From Annona cherimola (taxonomy: Eukaryota; Streptophyta; Magnoliopsida; Magnoliales; Annonaceae): 64,000 nucleotides of DNA. Position numbers and translations under genes: made by a program. This document shows, piece after piece, positions 54,126 through 64,000 of the stretch. Where the stretch lies: assembly GCA_030490835.1 (NCBI GenBank), contig CM059973.1:59958008-60022007 (forward strand), read 5' to 3'. Within the stretch, counting starts at the first letter, position 1; every line of letters starts with the position of its first letter. The notes beneath the pieces were generated by a model, which did not search any database, was not told the origin of the DNA, and was given only the letters and a program-made list of their open reading frames with translations.

Positions 54126-57014
54126 CCCTAAAATTATACATGTACCCAAAAATTCTAATTTAATATATAAAATCAAATACGTGTAGGACAAAATGTTCAT
54201 GAAAAAATTTTAAAAACTGCAAAAAATTTAAGTTAGCCCGTGATAACTCTCCTGTTTGCCTGAGCCCCCAAAAGTAAAATGGTGGATTTCGTCAGTTTTT
54301 CTTTGAAAATTTTTTTATTGATAAGATTTCTTCAAGTTTTCAACTGGCGGTGGGCCGGACCAAAAGCATGCACGTGAGTAGCATGGCTGATCTCTTGCTG
54401 CTGACTCCATCATAAGCATCAAACATCCAGCAGACATGCCCTACAATTTCAGGCAGACTCGGAATTCCCTTTCCCAATATTCAAATATTTATCAAATGAA
54501 AAATATATAAGTAAATAAATTAATGACTAATCCGTTTCTGCACGCATGCGTGCTTCCAATAATGCGTGTACCTGAAATACATATATTTTTTTCGTAAGAG
54601 AAAAGAAATCCTATATACACGTAAGTGTCCTGCCATAGCCATTCTTTTTTGGAGAGAGCGGTCGGTTACACTAGGAGAAAGGCCAGGGGCGCTCACCGAC
54701 TTCTACTGTCTGATCAGCCAGTCACTTTTTATGGAAAGGGTCATTTTGACTCTTCTATACTACCTGTTTTCTTGCCTTAATTTTCCTTAAAAATTAAAAA
54801 ACCATGTTTTTAGCCATTAGTTAACGAGAAATTTTATAAGTTTGTAATTTTGAATAATTTTATATTAATTTTTATGAAAGTCTATTGCAGTTCATTAGTT
54901 CAATCTTTATTAGAATAATTTCTTGCCAAAATCCATCATATCAGTTAATTAATTATTACATCCTAAAGGTTCAGCTTCTAACCCCATTCATTTTGGCCTG
55001 CATTGATAAGGTGTGAAATTCATTTCATAGAATAAGGTAGGTAGGTTTTTATTTTATACTCAAAAGATATAGAGTAGGTTTCAAGTAAAAAAAATACATG
55101 ATTTAATTAGAATATCCAGAACCGACCCGAATTACCAATATATGTTTAATATATATTTATAAAATATCTTTTATAGTAAAAAGATCAATGTATTCTTTAC
55201 ATATATAGAAAATTATTTAATTTATCTATTATTTAGTAAATTTAATAAATATATTTCAAAATTATATTATTATCAGCTTGATTATAGATTTTTAAATAAA
55301 ACTTGTAATAAAATTATAGTTTTCAAATATAATATAAAAATTATTTTAAAGAACCGATTCGAAGACGAAATGGAATTAACTTGACCTTTAAAAATAAGGC
55401 AAAGTAGGCTAAGAATTAAATTGACTTAAAATAAAGTGGAGAAGGAGTTTTAAAAATAGGATAAGGATAAAGTTATTCCCGAATTAGACCTACTTGACCT
55501 AAGTTGCATTATTATAATTTATTTACCAATTTCAAAGTTGTTATTTGAACATCTAATAAACTATTTGAAGCATTCTTTTTATATAGATTTATAATTTGAT
55601 AAGTCATTATAATAATCCAGTGCAACAATAAATGAATCTAAGTATTTTCATAATTTGCACATGATTATACACAAGTAGTTAAAACCTAAATAAAACTCTA
55701 ATGTACATAATTTATGTTACTATAACAAATTAAATGTTATTACACAATATGATCGATTGAATTTTCATTTTATCATCAATATGGAGTCTAAGATGGAGAG
55801 GCTCTATTAGAACTAGTTCGAGATTAGAACTCATTAACTAATTATTTTAGGGGTTCTACTTCTGTATAACATGGTTATATAAAAGTGAAAGCATATAATC
55901 ACCTTAATTTTTAAAATTTTGATTATTAATGGAAAATTCAATTTATTCATTACATTTAACATCATTTGTTTTCTAGAAAACCAAGTTTTATCTCAATCTA
56001 GTATATTTATCAGCCACATTTGTTGAAAAATATATATTCATATGTAAATTATAAAAAGTGCTTAGATCTATTTACATGTCTATTAGAATGTAATAATACT
56101 TTATAAAATCATATATCCACACAGAAATAATATTTTAGACAGTTTAAATGTCGAAAATACAACTTTAAAATTGATATTAGCATTAAATCATTTTATTACG
56201 TTGATTTTTAATGGGGTTACGCACAATGATATTAGACAAACAAGAGAGTTTCCAAAATACTATAAATGAAGCTAAATAAGATGGATGAAGTGTATTTTCA
56301 ATCAACCATCAAGATTTTAAATATGAAGAGGGTTAAATAAAAAAAGGATTTCATAGAAACGAGATTGTTATTTTAGTTCAATAAAACATAGAATTTGAAG
56401 CTTAACAATACAAACTATAAATTTTACGAACTTGAAATTTAAGTTAGCTTTTAAGTAAAGGTGTAACTTGTGCTGGATTGAATCCAAAGCTGGCTCATTG
56501 AATCTAATTTTTACAACTTGAGTCCAAAGAATATAAACATGAGGAACTCAATTTATAAATATAATAGGGTTATGAATCAAGTGAATCGAAACTCGTTAAA
56601 CCCAAGTTTGATTTTTCATTTTTATATCTAGTACAATATACTATATACACAATATCTAAACAATATTTTTTCATATTTGTGTATTTTATATTATTTATGT
56701 TTAAATACATATTTTCATATTACAATTATTTTGTAGATGATAGTTGGCAATTAATAAAATATTTTGTGCGTATTTTGAATCAATTTGGTGGGTAATTATT
56801 GTAAAATATTGCTTTGAAAGATGTTTTAGTAGCATTTGGGTATTAAATGTTAATTTCAAGTTATTTGAATAATTTTTATGATAATATCTGGTGTAGTAAA
56901 ATTGAGTGGGCATGAGACTTATTTAAAAATATTTATTGGCCAATGAACCGTTCACTTGCGAAAAAATAGACAATAGTAGATAGATTATATTATTTTCATT
57001 TTCATTTATCTTTA
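54126..57014. other. AT-rich intergenic DNA, little recognised
   Basis: A GC-richer patch at 54340-54480 has no recognisable protein. At about 55110-55510 words such as ACCGACCCGAATTACC and AATTAGACCTACTTGACC recall the terminal words of hAT-type repeats, but no ends could be paired. Nothing else was supported. Confidence 0.4.
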
Positions 57015-57503
57015 TATTTTAGTCTGAATTCCTCATATACCTACGAATTTTACTTATAATTCTACTTATACCTACGAACTTTTAAAAATATCTCCTATAC
57101 ACATGAATTTTCATCATAATTTTATATATACTCATACCGTTAGGGATCCATTAAAAGGTCGTTAACGTCCATTGAAATGATGAATATGCTCATCCCGATT
57201 ATGATTTTATAGCAAAAAAACATATTATAATGAATCTTTAATAATTATATAATTATAAAATAATATATTACTTGAATATAAATCTTTAATTTTGAGCAAA
57301 ACAACTTCAAATTATATGAAGGTTTGGCATATTTGTCATTTTACTCGAGGGTTAACGGTTCATTTAACAAATTTCTAACAACATGAGTATATGGTGAATT
57401 AAGATAAAAAATTTATGGGTATGAGAGATATTTTTAAAAGTTCGTGGGTCAGGTGGAATTATGGGCAAAATTCATGGGTATATGTGAAATTTTTCTAGAT
57501 TTT
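57015..57503. mobile_element. Long-TIR element, same family as 5616-6280
   Basis: Left: TCATATACCTACGAATTTTA, CTTATACCTACGAACTTTT. Right, inverted: AAAAGTTCGTGGGTCAGGTG, AAAATTCATGGGTATATG. The TIR is about 150 bp with internal repeats of the CCYACGAA/TTCRTGGG word. Interior AT-rich and non-coding. Mutator-like by TIR length; target duplication not resolved. Confidence 0.6.
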
Positions 57504-57699
57504 ATTATTTACTTTTATATTAATTAATTTTTTTATCCTATCATCAATGTTAAATTTTTTTAGAAATATATTATATATTACTATATTATTTTTAAAAATG
57601 TTGTTTGGCTGTGTATTATAATTTTTATTTTCGTGATTTGTTATTATTGTATTTTAGATGTGTCGCTTTTAAGTATAACGCAAATTTAACTATCAAGAA

Positions 57700-57960
57700 A
57701 AATATATAATGTGTGCTTATTTCAAGATAAAACTTTTTACTGTCTATAAATATCTTATTGTTTAATTATTTTTTCATATCTTTCTATACAAACCGTCTTA
57801 CTTTTTAATTATTTTTACGCAACTATCTATACAATTAATCTATCTATTTTAACTTTATTCACTTTATTTATCATCATTATCCTGATTATATTATACTATT
57901 TTCTCCCATTTCAAAAAATTTTCATCTAAAAATTTTATTATTTCCCAAATATATCATAAA
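57700..57960 (-). mobile_element. MITE-A copy
   Basis: It starts near TGTGCTTATTTCAAG, contains ACTTTTTACTGTCTATAAA, GCAACTATCTATACAATTAA and CTTTATTTATCATCATTATC, and ends AAATTTTATTATTTCCCAAA. Reverse orientation, about 260 bp, non-coding. Confidence 0.6.
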
Positions 57961-59404
57961 ATAAATTTGTCACTCCAACCTGAATTTCAAAAATATGATT
58001 AAGATTTAGATTTTACAAATAGGATTAGTGTTAAAGTTTATATATTATAAATAAAGTTAAGGGTTAGAGTGGAGGCGAACTTGAATTTCATAAGCCCCAT
58101 TTACACACCTAATTTTAAGCTTAAACTTAATAAGCAACTAAGATAATTAAAAGAGAACACCTGGACAAGCTTCAGTAAGAATTAATTAAAGCTTGACTAC
58201 GCTCACTTTACTTCTCAGATATAAGACTTGAAAATTACGTTAATTAATCCATTAGATGGGGATGAATATTGAATAAATGTACACTTTTGTCGCAAAGCGC
58301 CCAAATCAGCAGTCTAATTCAACATGCCCAACGTATATAACAAAGGCACGACCAACTCAAAATTAGGTCAAACAGATAGGGGCATGCAACAACAACAACA
58401 TTAATAAAATTTCTAACATATATAGTCAGATAATTGAAGTCTTAACTCTAATGCGTTTGGCTCATTTGCTTGATTTGTTGAATGAATGAATGAATCCGCA
58501 CTCTAGCTTCTTATCATGATTCTTGAAACTGTTGACAAAAATTTTAATTAGGATCGGCAAATTAATGCACTAATCCAAATTCAATTGAGGGCTTTAAATA
58601 TCCAGTGGACAACTAATCAAGCTCCAATCAAAATGAATTTGAGATGGTTGGTTCATGTTAATAAGTTATTAATATTCCACCCTCGTTCCATGTATATATT
58701 ATTTTGGAAACATTTGAGTATTGGGAAGCTAATCCATATATATATGTTTGTGCGTGTATCGTTGCGATTTTCAGTTTTTGTTTGGACTTACTCGGGCGAT
58801 AAATTCTTGGATGGCGATGGCAGTCCAACCTTCGTTCCTTCCTCGTGAGCTGGAGCAACCGTGTGGGGGAGAAAGCCGGGTCAGCTCCGACAGTACCGGA
58901 TGGTCCGCATATTCGGACCCGCACACCACGTAAAAAGCGAATGGGATATAATTAATAAATAAAAAGCGACGATAAAACCAATAACAGGGCTACATAATAT
59001 ATCGGTGCGTATGTTGCTCTGTAGTTAAGGTGCATCATGATGGAGTAAGGTTGATCTTCATTATAGAATTGAAATTCAGTGTACCCTTTACATTTTGGAA
59101 TCATTTATTTGATCAGGATATCAAGTTTTGTCAAAACCAGAGATGTGAATAGTCCCCGGATAAAAAAGGTGTAAAACAAACGTGATGTAGTTGTTTAATT
59201 TATATATTGATCTTAAAGTGTTTAATTCAATATTAAATTATCAAAAAGATTATTATTATATAAATAGATGATTATATAAAATATTATATAGCTCTGACTT
59301 GTGTTTAAGTGGCCAGAGCTTCAACCCTACTAGGAGTATTATGTCCTCTATTCGATGAGAGTTAGTCTTATTATCTATTGATATATATATCAGAACTGAA
59401 CAGA
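57961..59404. other. Intergenic DNA; short GC-richer patch at 58780-58930
   Basis: The patch (TGGCGATGGCAGTCC, GGGTCAGCTCCGACAG) is open on both strands but has no recognisable protein. A weak tRNA-promoter-like arrangement lies at 59010-59075 (GTAGTTAAGGTGC, AAGGTTGATCTTC). No gene supported. Confidence 0.4.
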
Positions 59405-59785
59405 GGTGCGGTGGCCCAAAAATGGGCCCCACATGATCATGAAATTATGATCTACTCCACCCATTGTATTTAGAATAATGTATTCTATTACCATACCAAT
59501 TTTCATCCCAATCAAAATGGTACAAATCCAATGCAATAAAATAGTTTGATGTAAATAACAACTTTAAAGTATCTGGTACAAAACCAACGCAATAAAATAG
59601 TTTGATGTAAATAACAACTTTAAAGTATCTGATTGGGATGAAAATTGGTATGGTAATAGAATACATTATTCTAAATACAATGAGTGGAGTAGATCATGAT
59701 TTCATAATCATGTGGGGCCCATTTTTGGGACGCTGCACCACTGTTCCGGTGCAGTGACGCTGCACCGAAACAGCTCTCTCTCTCA
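59405..59785. mobile_element. Foldback MITE-C with duplicated loop
   Basis: Near-perfect arms of roughly 100 bp: 59425-59520 (GGGCCCCACATGATCATGA, TACTCCACCCATTG, AATTTTCATCCCAATC) against 59632-59725 in inverted order. The loop carries a roughly 56-bp direct duplication (TTTGATGTAAATAACAAC, twice). Same family as 22741-23059. Confidence 0.75.
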
Positions 59786-59794
59786 ATATATATA

Positions 59795-60135
59795 TATAAG
59801 AGCACCGCACCGGAACAGTGTTACAGTTGCCCCAAAAATGGGTCTAACACGTATTATAATGCAATGAAACTTTATACGATCATTTATCCATATAAATAAC
59901 ATACTTTTGATGGTTTAGATATTGAAAAAACTACTTTAAAGTTGTTATTTACATTAAACTATTTTATTACATTGAATTTGTACCATTTTCAGATAGGGTT
60001 CATACACATATCTGATTGGGATGAAAATTGATACGATAGTAGAATACATTATTTTAAATACAATGAGTGGAGTTGATTTTAATTTGATTATCATGTGGGT
60101 CCATTTTAGCGCACTGCACTTGATAATTCCTCTAT
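59795..60135. mobile_element. MITE-C copy
   Basis: GCACCGCACCGGAACAGTG at the left. The interior has GAAACTTTATACGATCATTT, GGTTTAGATATTGAAAAAAC and TTAAACTATTTTATTACATT. The right end has TGTGGGTCCATTTTAGCGCA. It is bracketed by TATATATA runs and stands in tandem with the copies on either side. Confidence 0.65.
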
Positions 60136-60147
60136 ATATATGGGATC

Positions 60148-60500
60148 CATTCCTGTGTTACAGTGTAGTCCGCTGTAAAATGGGACCCTAACATATTAGA
60201 TTGGAATAAAATTTTATATAATCATTTATCCATATAAAAATCATATTTTAGACCGTTTAGATGTTGAAAATACTACTTTAAACTTGATATTTATATTTAA
60301 CTATTTTATTATGTTGATTTTGCACTATTTTAAAACGGAGATCACACACAAGTTGAATTTAGATGAAAATTGGTATGTTAATAAAGTGGACAATTCTAAA
60401 TATAATGGATTGCGTGAATTTCTCATTCATGATCATGTAGGGCCCACAACGCATGAACTGCATAGTGCAGTCGTATGCACTGAATCATATTCCTATATAT
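60148..60500. mobile_element. MITE-C copy
   Basis: It starts GGGATCCATTCCTGTGTTAC, contains ACCGTTTAGATGTTGAAAAT and AATTGGTATGTTAATAAAG, and ends GTCGTATGCACTGAATC before (TA)n. Read in reverse it matches the 22741-23059 unit closely. An 85-codon frame here is not a gene. Confidence 0.7.
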
Positions 60501-61224
60501 ATATTATACTGTTGGTATCTATCAGTAAAATAAATATGTAAAATGAAAATTGTAAGAATTGGGCTTCAATAAGAACAAAATAGGAGTGATATTATGAAAA
60601 GAAATTTTCAAAAAGCTTATATAAGATAAGATTTAAATATTTTTTTATTTGTAGAAAAATATTTTTATAATTTGCACATGCTACGTGTCTTTTAAGCTAG
60701 TGGAACTGGCCTACAACTCAAATTGAGATAATTTTAAGTATCATTATAAAATAAATATTGTTAGCATTACCTAGACCTTTGATTAGGGGATTTTTAATTA
60801 TGAAATTTTAATATTAAACAATATGCGTGGAGTGAATTTTGAGTTCATCATAAAGATGAGCATTGTGTTATAAATATTTCAATTCAACTAGGGTGTAATA
60901 ATACACCTTCATATATCTCATAATAATAGATAATTTTTTAGGTATAATTAGAAATTATTCCTCAGGCCAAGATTTGAAATTAGAACCTTATTTATCCATA
61001 CACAAATGTTAAACCATTTGACTATGATTTAGGAGACATAATGATAAATAATTAATGATAAGCATATTCATAAAATAAAATAAAAAATGGATAAACACCA
61101 AAATATTGATGAGAACACCGATGAGAACACCATGTATCTTTTCATTGACAGTATGAAATACGATCCACTAATTGCATTTAGAGCAAAAATATACATAATG
61201 CTCATTTAGTAAATGGCCGATGAT
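60501..61224. other. AT-rich DNA with a weak SINE-like segment
   Basis: On the minus strand at about 60870-61035, AGTCAAATGGTTTAAC then AGGTTCTAATTTC is a weak A-box/B-box arrangement, as in tRNA-derived SINEs. Nothing else was recognised. Confidence 0.3.
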
Positions 61225-61430
61225 GGTCACTTGTAATTAGGCACACAAGGTATTTTTATAAAATTGTTAATTTAAATGTATTTAATATATTAACTTTTAT
61301 TATTTTTAGAGATGTGCATATATTTTTTTGAAATTTTTAATTACAAAAGCGTTTTAGCATATCAACAGTTCTAATGAGGCACCTATTTATTATAAAACAG
61401 TTGTATAAAAAATAAAGAATATCATTTGTG
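61225..61430. mobile_element. Foldback MITE-B copy, diverged
   Basis: TAATTAGGCACACAAGG, AAAATTGTTAATTTAAATGT and ATTTAATATATTAAC follow the core of the family. The right half is decayed, with only ATTACAAAAGCGTTTTAGC matching. Confidence 0.4.
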
Positions 61431-62505
61431 CACCCTCAGATCAGCCTCCATTATATATTCATATATACTTGAACAAAGATGATCTACCTAAGATAGAAAT
61501 CATTTTTGTCAAATGATAAAATAAATGATAATAAACAATGTGAAAAGCTAGATTATAATTGTATCATCAAGGTGGACCCATCGGAGAAGTCCCTGACAAT
61601 TTGGTGGCAACCTAGCTTTCACCAAACCGTAGCAAATAATAATTAAGGAATCTGAAGCAACGAACCCGTCCAAGTTGGCTTTATGGCCTATCAGTCCCTC
61701 CATCCCACAAAGTCTGGTTAGCGGAATTAGCAAAACGACACGCTGCGCTCGGAGCGCGACCGGGTCTTACACCTCTGCGCGGGCGTTCGGAACTCGGGAC
61801 CGCGTCCATCTCGCGTCCCTCTCCTCCGTGTCCCAGCAGAGACCCGTTCCGTCCTTCCCCTACGCACTATCTCCAACCGTGCAACACAGAGCTTGCTCCC
61901 AAATATTAGACTTCCAACAACATCCACTCCATTCATATATTTTATAATTTATTTTATAATAAATCGTATGAATTATGAAATTTTTATTCATATATTTTTA
62001 TTTCGATGACATAAGGAAAAATCCAGGGTCTGGGAATGGGAGTTGTTTTGCGGAGGAAAATGCACCTGACCAAAAGAAAAATGCCAGCAGAGCTCTCCGA
62101 ATTGGGTCTTGGATTGCAACGTGGCGGGCATTTGAATCGTCACTGGTGATTTTGTCCAGCTGTCGAGAGAAGAATTGGCCCCGGACAGACAAGCAGGGGT
62201 CGTGGGCTTCGTGCGCAGGTCAATACACACCACAAGGTCCACATCACACCATTTTTCGATTGTTGAGCTTCGAGACAAATGTGGTAAAATAAATAAATGG
62301 TGCTCTGCTTGAGCACGAGTGCTGATGTGGATGCACTCTGGAAAATATTGATTCTCCGCGTAAGTCTCATTCGATTGTCGCTTTATGATCGGAGGGATAG
62401 ATGAAGCTGCGAACAGACAAACAGTCCATTTTGGGGAGTTGCTTTGATGTATGGTTAGAAAATTAAAATGCGTTTTTTCATAGGATAATGAAAACGGATT
62501 AAGAC
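61431..62505. other. GC-richer island, no gene recognised
   Basis: 61560-62460 has overlapping open frames of 60-173 codons on both strands. None matches a family I know, and the reading frames contradict each other. It may be the promoter region of a gene outside the window or another captured fragment. Confidence 0.35.
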
Positions 62506-62700
62506 TCAACTATTCTATTTTTTCTTATAAAAAATTATTCTACTTTTTTTTTACATTTTTATTTATATATTATAATACTTTTATATTTTTCAACCATTTT
62601 CTTATATTTTCTATATATTATCTTGTCTATTTTTTATTTTCATTTTATCCTTGTCATATCTATTCTTTATCCGTTCTCCATTTTACTCTAAAAAACACCC
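62506..62700 (-). mobile_element. MITE-A-related copy
   Basis: It follows TATTCTACTTTTTTTTTACA, then TTCTATATATTATCTTGTC, TTATCCTTGTCATATC and CCATTTTACTC, ending AAAAAACACCCAATAAAA. Reverse orientation, diverged and shorter than average. Confidence 0.35.
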
Positions 62701-63724
62701 AATAAAAAATCATTAATGTACGTTTTATATAAATTTAAGAGAATATGCTTTATGTAAATTTGAATTAAGATAAATGTCTAGAAGAAAAGATTTTGGCCCG
62801 CTGAGAAATGGAAAATGAAATGAGACTGCGAAATGACATGAAAAATATGTCCTCCGGTGCTTAGAATGAGAAAATACATTGGAATGAAGGAAATAGAAAA
62901 ATAAATTATTATTTTTTTAAAGTAAAAAGTATTTTCAAAATATTTTCTTTCATCTTCATCCAAAAGGGATAAAATGAGATTATGATGAAAAAGAGATGCG
63001 ATCCTAGTGATGAGATGAGATCAGAATGACATATGAAAATTCTATTCTCATTTTTAATATTAATTTTTTCATTTTTACTATAATCTACATCTTATACACA
63101 ACAACACTTAATAGTTTAAGTATATTACGTACTAATTTCTTTTGAATGCTTTGTACAAGGGATGATGGGATTAGTATGGATTTTTATATATTATGTTCTA
63201 ATTTTTTTTGAATGCCTTATATACTGGGGATGATGGGATTAATATAGATTTTTTAAGTTAAAAATATATAGATACAAAATAAGAAAAGTTAAAATTATTG
63301 AGATTATTAGAAATAAGGAGAAGCTTAAAGTATTTATACTAATTTCAAAAACATTAAAAGGAATAGTGATGCACTTTCTTTTTTGTACACACTATTACAA
63401 TCATTTCAATTTTTATTATATTTTAAGCCTTGTGATATTCTTTCCATTTTAGGAGAGATAACAATAAGCTCCAATTTATTTTTTGAGGGGATACATTGCT
63501 CACATCTATTCATGGAGAGACACACTGCTCTCATCAATTTTAAACGCACATTGGTTACACTTGTGGTAGTAGGTGTTATCGCCTCGATGACACTGAATGA
63601 TGCTAATTCAAGTGAATGATGCTAATTCAAGTAATGCAATTTACATGTACTTAGATTAAAAATGGTGAACAATTGTCCTTTGATATCACATTGAAGGTGT
63701 GTGTGAGGTCTTGGCCTCAAGTTT
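62701..63724. other. Intergenic DNA with a local direct duplication
   Basis: At 63121-63250 a unit of about 72 bp (TTTTGAATGC, GGGATGATGGGATTA, ATAGATTTTT-like) occurs twice in tandem with changes. A 78-codon frame at 63383-63619 has no recognisable domain. Confidence 0.45.
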
Positions 63725-63955
63725 AAGGAGTATATGGTTTCATGTAATGTAAAGTTTTTAAAATATTGATATTGATGAGAAATAAAAAGAATAAGTTAAA
63801 ATAGATTAGTTAGTTGTATGGATAGTTATGTAAAAATTATTAAAAGGTAAGGTAATTATATATAAATGTGTGAAAATAATTAAAAGTAGGGTAGTTGTGA
63901 AGATGAAAAATTTTAATTTGAAAAGTTTTTGGATGAAAGAAACATGCCAGTAATA
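63725..63955 (+). mobile_element. MITE-A copy
   Basis: It contains ATTGATGAGAAATAAAAAGA, AAAATAGATTAGTTAG, TAAAAGTAGGGTAGTTGTG and TTTTAATTTGAAAAGTTTTT in the family order and ends at GAAACATGCC. Forward orientation. Confidence 0.6.
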
Positions 63956-64000
63956 AAAAAATAAAAAATTGCAAAAAATCGCAAGAGTATAAGTGCATAA

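Noticed and set aside
1..64000. CRISPR arrays, bacterial operons, riboswitches, canonical rRNA or intact tRNA genes
   Set aside because: None was seen. The tandem arrays lack the repeat-spacer pattern, and tRNA-like boxes occur only in SINE-like settings.

Overview
This window is nuclear DNA of a flowering plant. The evidence is an intron-containing Tubby-like F-box gene of plant type, plant LTR retrotransposons (Copia, Athila-like Ty3/gypsy and a TRIM), hAT- and Mutator-like elements, and captured pieces of plant genes (nitrate reductase, PIP2 aquaporin, RETICULATA-RELATED, SBT1 subtilase). The species cannot be fixed from sequence alone. Intergenic DNA is very AT-rich and built mostly of old and young transposons. 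The only protein gene I would call intact is the Tubby-like gene, with its 425-codon CDS in four exons between 14837 and 21266 on the + strand.

Layout. 0-11.4 kb is AT-rich intergenic DNA with MITEs, foldback elements, SINE candidates and short tandem repeats. 11.4-13.07 kb holds two nested hAT-type non-autonomous elements, each with a perfect 8-bp target duplication, ending about 0.6 kb before the Tubby-like gene leader. 13.1-21.8 kb is the Tubby-like gene; its introns carry a long-TIR element, a foldback MITE and a probable solo LTR. 22-24.5 kb is packed with MITEs and (TA)n. 24.47-32.4 kb is a four-layer nest: a MITE is split by a long-TIR Mutator-like element that captured a receptor-like kinase fragment; that kinase fragment is split by a Copia retrotransposon; and the Copia primer-binding site is split by a TRIM with identical LTRs.

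33.8-38.2 kb holds two long related direct repeats rich in GTCGACTT-like words plus decayed Copia pol on the minus strand. 39.5-41.7 kb is a run of at least five unrelated tandem arrays (periods 35, ~41, 29, 139 bp and a short GCGGAAC-rich array). It is followed at 41.8-44.47 kb by a GC-rich mosaic of seven recognisable host-gene fragments in alternating orientation: RETICULATA-RELATED, PIP2, DUF2828, SBT1 subtilase, CCCH zinc-finger, ribosomal protein S15 and nitrate reductase. The last two are fused in frame behind a captured start codon. 44.6-52.6 kb is a decayed LINE, with its endonuclease and its zf-RVT/RNase H end separated by an Athila-like gag remnant. 52.7-64 kb is MITE-rich intergenic DNA, including three related foldback MITEs in a row at 59.4-60.5 kb.

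No operon-like cooperation exists here. The story is transposon nesting and gene-fragment capture around one conserved regulatory gene. The mosaic at 41.8-44.5 kb, with its adjoining tandem arrays, is the most unusual object.
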